Positions 8,757 through 18,025 are shown, counted from the first letter of the stretch. The stretch is 64,000 nt of DNA from Synergistaceae bacterium (GCA_031269245.1 JAISZL010000032.1:1-64000); one strand, 5' to 3'. The notes: generated from the letters alone by a model not told the origin. Numbers and translations are program-made.

Positions 8757-8773
8757 GCGGGAGCGGCGCGCCC

Positions 8774-9769
8774 ATGACCGAAAACCTTCTGGAGGTGCGG
8801 GGGCTCTGCGTAAAATACAAATCCTCCGAGGCCGACGTCCACGCCGTCAACGGCATCACCTTCTCGCTCGGCAGAGGGGAGACGATGGGGATTGTGGGCG
8901 AGACCGGCGCGGGGAAGACGACGTCCGCGCTGGCGATTCTCCAGCTCCTGCCGGAGCGGACGGGCGAAATAACCTCCGGCGAGATCATTTACAAGGGAGA
9001 GGACCTTTTGAGGAAGACGAAGGCCGAGATGAGGGCTGTGCGCGGTGCCATGATCTCGATGATCTTTCAGGACCCCATGACGTCGCTCAACCCGGTCATG
9101 ACCGTCGGGGATCAGATACTGGAGTCGCTCAGGATACACAACTCGGAGGACAGGGGCAAAAAGGAGCTGGACGAGCGCGTGGACGAACTTTTGACGCTGG
9201 TCAACATCCAGCCGAAGCGCAAGAGGGAGTACCCGCATCAGTTCTCCGGCGGGATGAAGCAGCGGGTCGGCATCGCCATGGCCCTGGCCTGCGAGCCGGA
9301 GCTGCTCATCGCCGACGAGCCCACCACAGCGCTCGACGTCACGATACAGGCTCAGGTGCTGGCCCTGATGGACGAGCTGAAGACGAAGTTCGGGACGTCG
9401 ATGATAATGATAACTCACGACCTCGGAATAGTGGCGGAGACGTGCGACAAGGTCGCCATAATTTACGCCGGCGAGATAGTCGAACAGGGATCGGCCAGGG
9501 ATATCTTCGAGGGTGAGCGCCACCACCCATACACGACCGGGCTGTTCGGCTCCATACCGAACCTGGGGACTTCGAGCAGGCGTCTCTCTCCCATCGACGG
9601 CCTGATGCCCGATCCGGCAAACCTCCCGCGGGGGTGCAAATTCCACGAAAGGTGCGGCCTCGGCGACGAGCGGTGCGAAACCGTCCGCCCGGAGCCATCC
9701 GTTATCGGCGGACATAGCATCTCGTGCCATCACCGCGGCGGCGGGGAGGCAAAAAACAATGCCGCCTGA
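8774..9769 (+). CDS. Peptide-type ABC transporter ATP-binding protein (DppD/OppD family), copy 1
   Basis: The 331-residue ATPase has Walker A GETGAGKTT (near residue 39), Q-loop IFQDPMTSLNP, signature FSGGMKQRVGIA, Walker B ELLIADEPTTALD and the H-loop ITHDLG. The C-terminal extension has the cysteine pattern of this family (GCKFHERCGLGDERC), which binds an Fe-S cluster in some members. The ATG at 8774 is chosen because it fits the family N-terminus and lies 17 bp after the permease stop; the open frame upstream is only read-through. It overlaps the next ATPase by 11 bp. Confidence 0.92.
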   Translation: MTENLLEVRGLCVKYKSSEADVHAVNGITFSLGRGETMGIVGETGAGKTTSALAILQLLPERTGEITSGEIIYKGEDLLRKTKAEMRAVRGAMISMIFQDPMTSLNPVMTVGDQILESLRIHNSEDRGKKELDERVDELLTLVNIQPKRKREYPHQFSGGMKQRVGIAMALACEPELLIADEPTTALDVTIQAQVLALMDELKTKFGTSMIMITHDLGIVAETCDKVAIIYAGEIVEQGSARDIFEGERHHPYTTGLFGSIPNLGTSSRRLSPIDGLMPDPANLPRGCKFHERCGLGDERCETVRPEPSVIGGHSISCHHRGGGEAKNNAA

Positions 9770-10718
9770 CGACTCCAGCGCAAGGCCGCTGCTCGAAACG
9801 GTGGGACTTAAAAAGTATTTCAAAGCGGGCGGCGGCATGTTGCACGCGGTGGATGACGTGAGCCTGTCCGTGCGCGAGGGGGAGACGCTCGGCATCGTCG
9901 GGGAGAGCGGATGCGGCAAGTCCACTCTTGGACGCGTCGTTCTGAGACTCATCGACTCGAGCGGCGGGGAGGTCCTGTACAGGGGGGAGAATATTTTAAC
10001 GTACAGCGGAAGAAGGATGAAGGATATCCGCAGGGAGATGCAGATCATCTTCCAGGACCCGTTTTCAAGCCTGGATCCGCGCATGACGGTGTTCGACACG
10101 ATATCGGAACCCCTGGTGGTCAACGGATGCGGCGGCGGCAAGGCCGCACTCGCGGAAAGGATATTGACCCTGATGAACACCGTGGGGCTGGCGGAGAGCT
10201 ATATAAACACCTACCCTCACGAAATGGACGGCGGCCGCCGCCAGAGGGTCGGCATCGCTCGCGCTCTCGCCCTCAACCCCAAGTTCATAGTCTGCGACGA
10301 GCCCGTGTCGGCCCTCGATGTGTCAATTCAGGCGCAGATACTGAACCTCCTGATGGACCTGCAGGAGAAATTCGGCCTCTCCTACATGTTCATAACGCAC
10401 GATCTGTCCGTCGTCAAGCATATCTCCACGGAGATAGCGGTGATGTATCTCGGTCAGTGCGTCGAGCGCGCGCCGTCCGAGGAGCTGTTCAAAAACCCGC
10501 TGCACCCGTACACCAAGGCGCTGCTTGCCGCTATTCCCGTGCCAAAGCTCGTCCAAAGGAAAAGAAGCGTGATCAGGGGCGAGGTGTCCGACCCGATCGA
10601 TCCGCCGCTCGGCTGCCGTTTTTCGCCTCGCTGCGATTTTTCAAAGGAGGGATGCGTCGGGGAGAACATTCCCCTGGCCGGCGGCACCCACGCCGTGGCT
10701 TGCAGGCTGTACACGTAA
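9759..10718 (+). CDS. Peptide-type ABC transporter ATP-binding protein (DppF/OppF family), copy 1
   Basis: The 319-residue ATPase has Walker A GESGCGKST, Q-loop IFQDPFSSLDP, Walker B FIVCDEPVSALD and the ITHDLSVVKHIS H-loop, plus a C-terminal cysteine cluster (GCRFSPRCDFSKEGC). The ABC signature reads HEMDGGRRQRVGIARALA instead of the usual LSGGQRQR, so the first two signature positions are Met-Asp while the two glycines are kept. The paralogue in the second operon has the same variant, so it is a lineage trait and not damage. It is translationally coupled to the preceding ATPase by an 11-bp overlap. Confidence 0.92.
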   Translation: MPPDDSSARPLLETVGLKKYFKAGGGMLHAVDDVSLSVREGETLGIVGESGCGKSTLGRVVLRLIDSSGGEVLYRGENILTYSGRRMKDIRREMQIIFQDPFSSLDPRMTVFDTISEPLVVNGCGGGKAALAERILTLMNTVGLAESYINTYPHEMDGGRRQRVGIARALALNPKFIVCDEPVSALDVSIQAQILNLLMDLQEKFGLSYMFITHDLSVVKHISTEIAVMYLGQCVERAPSEELFKNPLHPYTKALLAAIPVPKLVQRKRSVIRGEVSDPIDPPLGCRFSPRCDFSKEGCVGENIPLAGGTHAVACRLYT

Positions 10719-10749
10719 TAGATCTATCAATAAATTTGGAGGGATTGTC

Positions 10750-12243
10750 GTGAAAAAATTCATCGCGCTCACGTTGATGGTACTGATGCTGTCGTCCCCG
10801 GCAGGGCCGCTTTCCGCCGCCGAGAAGAGGGAGCTCGTGGTCGGAGTCGTGCAGGTGACCAATAACTTCGACCCATACGGGGCCTACGGCGACGAGGCTT
10901 ATGGGCACATGCAGGTGTACGACACGCTGGTGAACAGGGACAAGGACGGCAGGATCATAGGCAGCGCGGCCGAATCGTGGCGGATTTCACCCGACGGCAA
11001 GACCTACACGCTCAAGCTCAAACGAGGGGTGAGGTTCACGAACGGCAGCGCGTTCGACGCCAAAGACGCCAAATTCAACGTGGACAAGGGCAAGGAGTCG
11101 CCGTACACGAACTGGGCGATGGCCGGGGTGGATAAATGCGAGGCGGTGGACGACAGCACGGTGCTGATAACATTGACGAACCCAGACATCAGCTTCATGG
11201 AAAAGCTCACGTGGCTCTATCTGGTCGACAAGGAGACGTATGAGGCCGCGGGCGGGGACTATGGGAAAACGGCCGAGACCACCGTCGGAAGCGGGCCATA
11301 CAAGCTGGTGGAGTGGAAGCCGGGCGAGATGGCGCTATTCGAGGCAAACGAGGATTACTTCGCCGGGAAAGCCAAAATAGAGCGTGCGCGCTTCGAGTCC
11401 ATGTCGGACGCGAACGCCGCGATAATCTCGCTTCAAACAGGAGAGACAGGGCTTTATATACACGACGTGCCCAGCATCTCCATAGCGTCTCTCTCCAAAA
11501 ACGCGAACGTCAAGGTCACGAGCTATCCGTCCTACGTGTTCATGGACGTCCTGATGAACTGCGAAAAGGGGACGTTCGCGGACCTGAGGGCCAGGAGGGC
11601 CGTCGCCCTCGGCGTCGACCGCGAAAAGATGTTCCTCATCGGGACGGAGGGGCAGGGCGTCATAGTCGACTACCCGGGCGGGCCGGACTACACGGGTAAC
11701 CCGAACACCAAGATCTTCCCTGAACGTAACGCGGACGAAGCGGCTGAAATCGTTAAGGACACGGGCCTTCAGGGAAAATCGATAACGATAAAGACGATGG
11801 ACACCGACCCCTGGCCAAAACTCGCGACGGCGCTTCAGGACGATCTGAACAATATTGGCTTCGACGCCAAGGTCGAGATCCTCGACAACAGCACGTACAG
11901 CCAGGAGGTATGGCAGAACGGGAACTACGAGATAGCGATATCCCGCTACTGGTCCGGGACCAAGGACATGAGCGAGGTGATGAACCTCCTAGAGACCGGT
12001 CACAGCATGAACTTCTCACATTACTCGAACAGGGAGCTCGATCCGCTCCTTGTTGACGCCGCGGCGGTCTCCGACCCGGCGGAGAGGGCGAAAATTTATG
12101 AGAAGGCCGCCAGGCTCTTCTCGCCGGATTTCCCCCTCATACCGCTTTTCTACACCAACGGGAGCAGGGCGTACTCATCCGAGCTGTCCGTCGATGAGGG
12201 CAGCGTGCAGTACGACCGCATTTATTATTATAGCTGGAAGTGA
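10750..12243 (+). CDS. Extracellular solute-binding protein, family 5 (peptide/nickel/opine type), copy 1
   Basis: The 497-residue secreted binding protein starts at a GTG with GGAGG seven bases upstream. Residues 1-23 form a signal peptide (MKKFIALTLMVLMLSSPAGPLSA). No lipobox cysteine follows, so it is periplasmic in a diderm. The mature protein shows the family-5 pattern: Y-x-LKLKRGVRFTNGSAFDAKD near 95-115, VGSGPYKLVEWKPGE, and a C-terminal RAYSSELS segment. It is the last gene of the first transporter operon. The ligand cannot be predicted from sequence alone; the family binds peptides, nickel chelates, opines and related solutes. Confidence 0.9.
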   Translation: MKKFIALTLMVLMLSSPAGPLSAAEKRELVVGVVQVTNNFDPYGAYGDEAYGHMQVYDTLVNRDKDGRIIGSAAESWRISPDGKTYTLKLKRGVRFTNGSAFDAKDAKFNVDKGKESPYTNWAMAGVDKCEAVDDSTVLITLTNPDISFMEKLTWLYLVDKETYEAAGGDYGKTAETTVGSGPYKLVEWKPGEMALFEANEDYFAGKAKIERARFESMSDANAAIISLQTGETGLYIHDVPSISIASLSKNANVKVTSYPSYVFMDVLMNCEKGTFADLRARRAVALGVDREKMFLIGTEGQGVIVDYPGGPDYTGNPNTKIFPERNADEAAEIVKDTGLQGKSITIKTMDTDPWPKLATALQDDLNNIGFDAKVEILDNSTYSQEVWQNGNYEIAISRYWSGTKDMSEVMNLLETGHSMNFSHYSNRELDPLLVDAAAVSDPAERAKIYEKAARLFSPDFPLIPLFYTNGSRAYSSELSVDEGSVQYDRIYYYSWK

Positions 12244-12406
12244 GGCCGCAGACCGCCGGCATGACGAGGATCAAGATGGCGAAGGACTGCGCTTGGGAAC
12301 AGGGGCGTCCTAGTTTTCGAGGAGAGGCCGCCCCGCGCCTCGTCCTTTTCGGACAGCTTGCTGTAAATCGGCGTTTCGCCGGCAAATCGGAAGGGGGAGA
12401 GAGAAC

Positions 12407-13342
12407 TTGTCAGGCTATATAGCCAGAAGGGTGTTGATGTTGGTCCCGATGCTGCTCGCCATAATCTTCATCGTGTACGGCATCATGTCGCTCACGCCGG
12501 GCGACCCAGCCCAGCTCATACTCGGCACGAGGGCATCTCCTGAGGCGATAGCCGGCCTCAGACACGAAATGGGCTTCGACAAACCGTTCGTCGTCCGATA
12601 CGGCGAATACGTCGCTAAGGCCGCGCGAGGCGACTTCGGCAACTCATGGAGGACCGGGAGGCCGGTGTTTCAGGTAATAGCCGGGCGCTTCCCGACGACG
12701 ATAAAGCTCTCCCTGGCGGCAGTGGTCCTGGCGGTGCTCGTCGGGGTACCTCTGGGCGTCCTGGCGGCGGTGAAGCAGTACAGCATATTCGACGTGATAG
12801 GGACGACGATAGCGATGTTCATGGCGTCCATACCGGGCTTCTGGTTCGGGCTGATGGCCATACTCTTCTTCTCGCTCAAGCTGCGGCTCCTCCCGTCGAA
12901 CGGAGCGGACAGCCTGAAGCACTACATCCTGCCCGCGGTTACGCTGGCCATCCCCGTCGCGGCATCGCTGCTCCGGCTCACCAGGACGACGATGCTGGAG
13001 ACGATCCGCCAGGACTACATCAGGACGGCACGGGCCAAGGGGCAGACCGAGGGCAAGGTAATATTCCGCCACGCGCTCAAGAACGCGCTCCTTCCCGTCG
13101 TCACAGCGACGGGAATGGAGTTCGGCGGACTGCTCGGCGGAGTGGTCACGATAGAGACGGTATTCTCGATAAACGGCGTCGGGATGCTGATAATAGACGC
13201 CATTCGGATGAAGGACATACCCCAGGTCACGGGCTGCGCCATCTTCCTCGCCGCGTCGTTCATGATCCTGATGCTCTTCGTGGACATACTGTACGCGTAT
13301 ATAGACCCTCGCATAAAGGCGAGCTACCAGAAGATGAACTAA
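12407..13342 (+). CDS. Dipeptide/oligopeptide-type ABC transporter permease (DppB family), copy 2
   Basis: The 311-residue permease is closely similar to the protein at 6928 (shared LAIIFIVYGIMSLTPGDPA-type start, EAA loop RQDYIRTARAKGQTEGKVIFRHALKNALLP, same C-terminus). The start is TTG at 12407 behind a strong AAGGGGGAGAG site. The 163-bp gap from the preceding binding-protein gene has no convincing terminator or strong promoter, so the second operon may be partly co-transcribed with the first. It is one half of the second transporter channel. Confidence 0.9.
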   Translation: MSGYIARRVLMLVPMLLAIIFIVYGIMSLTPGDPAQLILGTRASPEAIAGLRHEMGFDKPFVVRYGEYVAKAARGDFGNSWRTGRPVFQVIAGRFPTTIKLSLAAVVLAVLVGVPLGVLAAVKQYSIFDVIGTTIAMFMASIPGFWFGLMAILFFSLKLRLLPSNGADSLKHYILPAVTLAIPVAASLLRLTRTTMLETIRQDYIRTARAKGQTEGKVIFRHALKNALLPVVTATGMEFGGLLGGVVTIETVFSINGVGMLIIDAIRMKDIPQVTGCAIFLAASFMILMLFVDILYAYIDPRIKASYQKMN

Positions 13343-13426
13343 CGGGGAGGCGCTGGCTGCAAATGGCCGAAACGGCCGGCAAACCGGCGTTCCAAAAAGC
13401 ATGGGAGACGGTGGTGACCAGTACAG

Positions 13427-14305
13427 ATGGAGGACATCGATTTCAACTCGCAAACGCGCAAAAAGAGCAGGAGGGGGGAGATATGGCGCAGGATGAAGAA
13501 GAACAGGATCGCTATGGTCGGTTTGTTCATCTTCTCCGCGATACTGTTGCTCACGATATCGGCGGATCTGATAACACCTTACGACAAAGCCATAACGGGC
13601 AGCCTGGCCGACCGGCTCACCCCTCCGTCGTCGAGCCACTGGTTCGGCACGGACAATTACGGCCGCGACATATTCGCCAGAATACTGCACGCGTCCCGGC
13701 GCTCGCTAGTGATGGGCATAGGGGCGGTGCTGGTTGGGATCACTCTGGGCGGGCTTCTGGGGGCGTGCGCCGGCTATTATGGGGGAAGGGTCGACTCCGT
13801 GATAATGCGCATAATAGACACGGTGATATGCATCCCGTTCATGCTGCTGGTGCTGGCGATAGTCGCCGCGCTAGGACCAGGACTGGTGAACGTCTTGATC
13901 GCCCTGATGATCTCCATGATACCCACCTACACCAGGGTGATACGCTCCGCCATCCTCACCGTAGTCGGCCAGGACTACATTGAGGCGGCTAAGTCGTGCG
14001 GCACGCCAAACCGGTGGATAATCTTGAAGCACGTGCTGCCAAACGCCATCGGACCCATAATCGTCCAGGCCACCATGACGGTCGGCACCATGATAATCTG
14101 GGCGGCGTCGACGAGCTTTCTGGGCATGGGCATTCAGCCGCCAGAGCCGGAGTGGGGCGCCATGCTCGCGGAGAGCAAGGACTACATGCTTACCGCCCCC
14201 TATATGGTGATGTTTCCCGGATTCGCTATAGCGCTGACGGCGCTCTCACTCAATCTGATGGGCGACGGCCTGCGCGACGCGCTCGACCCGAGGTTGAAGG
14301 ACTGA
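13427..14305 (+). CDS. Dipeptide/oligopeptide-type ABC transporter permease (DppC family), copy 2
   Basis: The 292-residue permease parallels the protein at 7875, with TRKKSRRGEIWRRMKKNRIAM at the cytoplasmic N-terminus, SSHWFGTDNYGRDIFARILHASRRSL, an EAA loop at DYIEAAKSCGTPNRWIILKHVLP, and the terminal LMGDGLRDALDPRLKD. It lies 84 bp after the first permease and 3 bp before the first ATPase. Confidence 0.9.
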   Translation: MEDIDFNSQTRKKSRRGEIWRRMKKNRIAMVGLFIFSAILLLTISADLITPYDKAITGSLADRLTPPSSSHWFGTDNYGRDIFARILHASRRSLVMGIGAVLVGITLGGLLGACAGYYGGRVDSVIMRIIDTVICIPFMLLVLAIVAALGPGLVNVLIALMISMIPTYTRVIRSAILTVVGQDYIEAAKSCGTPNRWIILKHVLPNAIGPIIVQATMTVGTMIIWAASTSFLGMGIQPPEPEWGAMLAESKDYMLTAPYMVMFPGFAIALTALSLNLMGDGLRDALDPRLKD

Positions 14306-14308
14306 CCG

Positions 14309-15304
14309 ATGGCTGAGCCGCAAACACCATTGCTCTCCATACGCGGCCTCGAGGTGCGGTACGAAACGGACGAGGCCATCACGCACGCGGTGAACGGCAT
14401 CAACCTCGACATAAACGTCGGGGAGACGGTCGGCCTGGTGGGAGAGACGGGGGCCGGCAAGACGACCACCGCTCTCGCTGTCATGCGGCTTTTGCCGCAT
14501 AGGACGGGCAAGATAACCGAGGGTTGCATACTGTTCCGGGGCGAGGACGTCCTGCGCAAGTCGAACGGCGAGATGCGCCAGATGCGCGGGGAGAGGATCT
14601 CCATGATATTCCAGGACCCCATGACCTCGCTCAATCCCACCATGACGATGGGCGAGCAGATACGGGAATCCCTCGAAATACACAACAAGGGCATGAGTGC
14701 GGCGTTGACGGATGCCCGCGTGGACGAGCTTCTGACAATGGTCGGCATACCGCCGCGCCGCAAGCATGAGTACCCGCACCAGTTCTCGGGCGGCATGAAA
14801 CAGCGCATCGTCATAGCCATAGCGCTCGCCTGCCGCCCGGAGCTTTTGATAGCGGACGAACCGACGACGGCCCTGGACGTCACGATACAGGCGCAGGTGC
14901 TCGCGCTGATGAACGAGCTCAAGGAGTCCATGCGGACGTCGATGATACTAATCACCCACGACCTCGGAGTGGTCTCGGAGATGTGCGACAAGGTCGCCAT
15001 AATGTACGCCGGCGAGATAATAGAGCGGGGCTCGGCCGACGACATATTGGACGACGGGCCCCATCACCCGTACACGGTCGGGCTCTTCAACTCGATACCG
15101 GACATCGAGAGGGAATCCAAGCGCCTCAGCCCGATCGCGGGCCTCATGCCCGACCCGGCCGCGCTTCCGGGCGGGTGCAAGTTTCACCCCCGCTGCGGCG
15201 ATGCCGCGGATGCCTGCCGTTCGCTGGCGCCCCCGCCCTTCGTCTCCGGGGAACACATAATAGCCTGTCACAAATTCGGCTCTTCGAATGGGGGACGGAT
15301 CTGA
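14309..15304 (+). CDS. Peptide-type ABC transporter ATP-binding protein (DppD family), copy 2
   Basis: The 331-residue ATPase is the same length as copy 1. It has Walker A GETGAGKTT, Q-loop IFQDPMTSLNPTMT, signature FSGGMKQRIVIA, Walker B LLIADEPTTALD and a C-terminal GCKFHPRCGDAADAC cysteine cluster. Its stop overlaps the start of the next ATPase (TGATG), indicating translational coupling. Confidence 0.92.
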   Translation: MAEPQTPLLSIRGLEVRYETDEAITHAVNGINLDINVGETVGLVGETGAGKTTTALAVMRLLPHRTGKITEGCILFRGEDVLRKSNGEMRQMRGERISMIFQDPMTSLNPTMTMGEQIRESLEIHNKGMSAALTDARVDELLTMVGIPPRRKHEYPHQFSGGMKQRIVIAIALACRPELLIADEPTTALDVTIQAQVLALMNELKESMRTSMILITHDLGVVSEMCDKVAIMYAGEIIERGSADDILDDGPHHPYTVGLFNSIPDIERESKRLSPIAGLMPDPAALPGGCKFHPRCGDAADACRSLAPPPFVSGEHIIACHKFGSSNGGRI

Positions 15305-16281
15305 TGGCGCCGCTGCTCAGGACAGTGGATCTGAAAAAACATTTCGGGGTTCGCGGCGGCACTCTGCACGCGGTCGACGGCATAAACATAGAGATAGAAC
15401 GAGGGCACACCCTGGGGGTAGTAGGAGAAAGCGGATGCGGCAAGTCCACGCTCGGGCGGATAGTCCTCAGACTGCTGGAGCCGACCTCGGGCGAGGTCTG
15501 GTTCGAGGGGGAAGACATTTTAAGGTACAGGGCCGCCGAGATAAACAGGGTGAGACGCCAGATGCAGATCATCTTCCAGGACCCGTTTTCGAGCCTCAAC
15601 CCGCGCATGTCGGTGTACGAGATAATAGCGGAACCCCTTCAGATGAACCGCGAGTGCGCCGGAAAGGAGATGGAGAGGAGAATCACGCGCTTGATGGACA
15701 TCGTGGGCATCGCCAGGAGGTTCGTCAACTCGTACCCGCATGAGATGGACGGCGGGCGCCGCCAGCGCGTCGGAATAGCCAGGGCTCTCGCGCTGAACCC
15801 CAAATTCATCGTATGCGACGAGCCTGTATCGGCCCTCGACGTGTCGATACAAGCTCAGATATTGAACCTGCTCATGGACCTCCAGGACGACATGAGGCTC
15901 ACGTATATGTTCATCACGCACGACCTGTCCGTCGTGAAACATATATCCGACGACATAGCCGTCATGTACCTCGGCCAATGCGTGGAGCGCTGCCCGTCCG
16001 ACGAGCTGTTCCGCAACCCGCTCCACCCGTACACGAGGGCGCTCCTGGCGGCCATACCCTCGCCCAAGCACAGGAACGCCGGGAAACGCGCGCTGATAAG
16101 GGGGGAGGTCTCCGACCCCATAGACCCAAAGCCGACGTGCCGCTTCGCGCCAAGGTGCGAGGCGTGCTCGGACACATGCCTCGCCGGGGATACGCCGCTC
16201 GTCGAGCACGCCCCCGGACATTTCATCGCTTGTACGCTTTATCAAAAATCCAAAACAGATGGGAGTTGCTTAAAAGTATGA
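15304..16281 (+). CDS. Peptide-type ABC transporter ATP-binding protein (DppF family), copy 2
   Basis: The 325-residue ATPase starts at the ATG at 15304, embedded in the TGATG overlap with the upstream gene. It has Walker A GESGCGKST, Q-loop IFQDPFSSLNP, the variant signature MDGGRRQRVGIARALA, Walker B FIVCDEPVSALD and C-terminal CRFAPRCEACSDTC. Its stop overlaps the next start as ATGA. Homology to copy 1 extends over the whole length, with small differences at the extreme ends. Confidence 0.92.
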   Translation: MAPLLRTVDLKKHFGVRGGTLHAVDGINIEIERGHTLGVVGESGCGKSTLGRIVLRLLEPTSGEVWFEGEDILRYRAAEINRVRRQMQIIFQDPFSSLNPRMSVYEIIAEPLQMNRECAGKEMERRITRLMDIVGIARRFVNSYPHEMDGGRRQRVGIARALALNPKFIVCDEPVSALDVSIQAQILNLLMDLQDDMRLTYMFITHDLSVVKHISDDIAVMYLGQCVERCPSDELFRNPLHPYTRALLAAIPSPKHRNAGKRALIRGEVSDPIDPKPTCRFAPRCEACSDTCLAGDTPLVEHAPGHFIACTLYQKSKTDGSCLKV

Positions 16282-17819
16282 GAAAGATGTTTTTCGTTTG
16301 CTTGGCAGTTGTTCTGGCGGCAGGGGCCGTCCTCAGGGCGTCCGCCGCCGAGGCGGCGCCGAAGGAGTTCGTGGTGGGCATCCCCAAGATAACCGACAGC
16401 TTCGCGTTCTTTACCACCACCAACGGGTACGAGACGTTCAGCATGGCGCAGGTGTACGACACACTGGTCACAAAGGACGAGAACGGGCGCACCGTGCCCA
16501 TGCTCGCGGAGAAATTCGAGATGTCCGACGACGCCAAGACCTACACGTTTTACCTCCGCAAGGGCGTCAAGTTCTCGAACGGCAAAGAGTTAAAGGCGAA
16601 CGACGTCCGGTACTCCATCGAGCAGCTCATGACGTCCGCGTTCACGTCCTGGATATATGAGCCGCTCATCGACAAGATCGAGCTGACCGACGACTACACC
16701 GTGAAGCTGCGTCTCAAGAAGACGAGCGTGAGCTTCATAGAGTACCTCTCTAACGCGTACTACAGCGCGATATTGAGCGAGGAGGCGGCGAAGGAGTTTG
16801 GTGACAAATACGGCACGACGCCGGAGACGGTCGTCGGTACCGGTCCGTACGTCCTGAAGGAGTGGAAGTTCGGCGAATACTGCGTATATGAGGCGAACGA
16901 GAGCTACTACCTGGGCGCCCCGTCGATAAAACGCGCGAGACTCAAGGTCATAAGCGACGTCAACGCCGCGATAATCGCCCTTCAGACCGGGGAGATACAC
17001 GCGTTCTTCGACGACATACCCGGGCTTTTCTACGACCAGATAGCGTCGGCCAAAAACGTCAAGCTCGCCTCGTTCCCCTCCACGATACTCTTCACGAGCT
17101 TCATGAACTGCCGCGGCGGCATATTCGCGGACCGCGGGATGCGGGAGGCGGTGGCCTACGCGACCGACCGCTCCATGATGCTGATAGTGGGAGCGGAGGG
17201 CAAAGGCGCCGTCGCGGACTACCCCGGCAACAGACAGGGGTACACCGAGGGCGACCCCGTGCTGAAGGACGCCTGGACATATCAGCCTGACATGGGGAAG
17301 GCGAAGAAACTGGTCGAGGAGGCGGGCATGGCCGGCAAATCGGTGCTGATCAAAACCTACGCCACCGACCCCTATCCCAAGCTCGCCACCATACTTCAGC
17401 AGTCCCTGACCCAGGCCGGGCTGGCGGCCGAGGTTCGCCAGATGGAGCGCAGCGCGTTCATAGACGAGGTCCTGGGCAAGGGGGATTTCGAGATACAGAT
17501 TTGCCGCTGGGCGGCGGCCGGCAAGGACATCGACGAAATATTGGCCGGTTCCCTGCACACTGACAGCATCGGCGCGCCGGGGAACTGGAGCTTCTACTCG
17601 AGCAAGGAGATGGACTCCCTGCTCGACGCCGCCGCGGCCGAGACCGACCCCGGCAAACGCCGCGAGATCTACACCAACGTCGTGAAGCTATACGTGAAGG
17701 ACATACCCGCCATACCATTCTACTACCCGAACGGCAGCAGGGCCTACTCCGACGCTGTGAAAGCCAAGGACAGCATGGTGGAATACAACAAGTTCTACGA
17801 CTACGCGTGGGTCGAATAA
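16278..17819 (+). CDS. Extracellular solute-binding protein, family 5, copy 2
   Basis: The 513-residue protein begins with a signal peptide (MRKMFFVCLAVVLAAGAVLRASAAEA) and no lipobox. It follows the family-5 layout (Y-x-FYLRKGVKFSNGKELKANDV, VGTGPYVLKEWKFGE, terminal NGSRAYSDAVK). It is clearly paralogous to the protein at 10750 but much more diverged than the permeases and ATPases, which suggests that the two transporters were separated by selection on ligand range. The ATG overlaps the preceding stop as ATGA. It is the last gene of the operon and is followed by a strong hairpin at 17899-17932. Confidence 0.9.
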   Translation: MRKMFFVCLAVVLAAGAVLRASAAEAAPKEFVVGIPKITDSFAFFTTTNGYETFSMAQVYDTLVTKDENGRTVPMLAEKFEMSDDAKTYTFYLRKGVKFSNGKELKANDVRYSIEQLMTSAFTSWIYEPLIDKIELTDDYTVKLRLKKTSVSFIEYLSNAYYSAILSEEAAKEFGDKYGTTPETVVGTGPYVLKEWKFGEYCVYEANESYYLGAPSIKRARLKVISDVNAAIIALQTGEIHAFFDDIPGLFYDQIASAKNVKLASFPSTILFTSFMNCRGGIFADRGMREAVAYATDRSMMLIVGAEGKGAVADYPGNRQGYTEGDPVLKDAWTYQPDMGKAKKLVEEAGMAGKSVLIKTYATDPYPKLATILQQSLTQAGLAAEVRQMERSAFIDEVLGKGDFEIQICRWAAAGKDIDEILAGSLHTDSIGAPGNWSFYSSKEMDSLLDAAAAETDPGKRREIYTNVVKLYVKDIPAIPFYYPNGSRAYSDAVKAKDSMVEYNKFYDYAWVE

Positions 17820-17835
17820 CCCAAGCAAAGAGAGG

Positions 17836-17894
17836 TTTTCATTCGCGCTGAAACAATGTTATCCAACTTCAGGCATTTGATTTCAAATTGTTAT
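17836..17894 (+). repeat. Degenerate remnant of the dispersed TIR repeat
   Basis: This stretch holds an ATTCGCG left-end fragment and a well kept right end (CAGGCATTTGATTTCAAATTG, then TTAT) of the repeat family seen at 48241, 49218 and 58037. The centre is shortened. Confidence 0.5.
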
Positions 17895-17898
17895 AAAC

Positions 17899-17932
17899 AG
17901 CCGGGGAGCGGTTTTAAGGCCGCTCCCCGGCT
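17899..17932. terminator. GC-rich hairpin after the second ABC operon
   Basis: 17899-17911 and 17920-17932 form a perfect 13-bp stem around an 8-nt TTTTAAGG loop. No T-run follows, but the position between the end of a long operon and a convergent gene fits a bidirectional terminator. It is related in sequence to the hairpin at 23237-23269 (both contain CCGGGGAG or its close variant). Confidence 0.6.
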
Positions 17933-17936
17933 GCGT

Positions 17937-18025
17937 GATGCCAATTCGCGGTCAACAGGCCGTTGCGGTTATCCAAACCTGTTTTAACGCTTCACCCTTC
18001 AGGCCTTTGATTCCAAATCGGCGTG
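17937..18025 (+). repeat. Dispersed TIR repeat, copy A (about 89 bp)
   Basis: It begins GATGCCAATTCGCGGTCAA and ends with CAGGCCTTTGATTCCAAATCG, with the internal block TTTTAACGCTTCACCCTT. This matches the family consensus in the orientation of copy C (48241). It lies just downstream of the 3' end of the 1,028-codon secreted protein gene. Confidence 0.7.
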
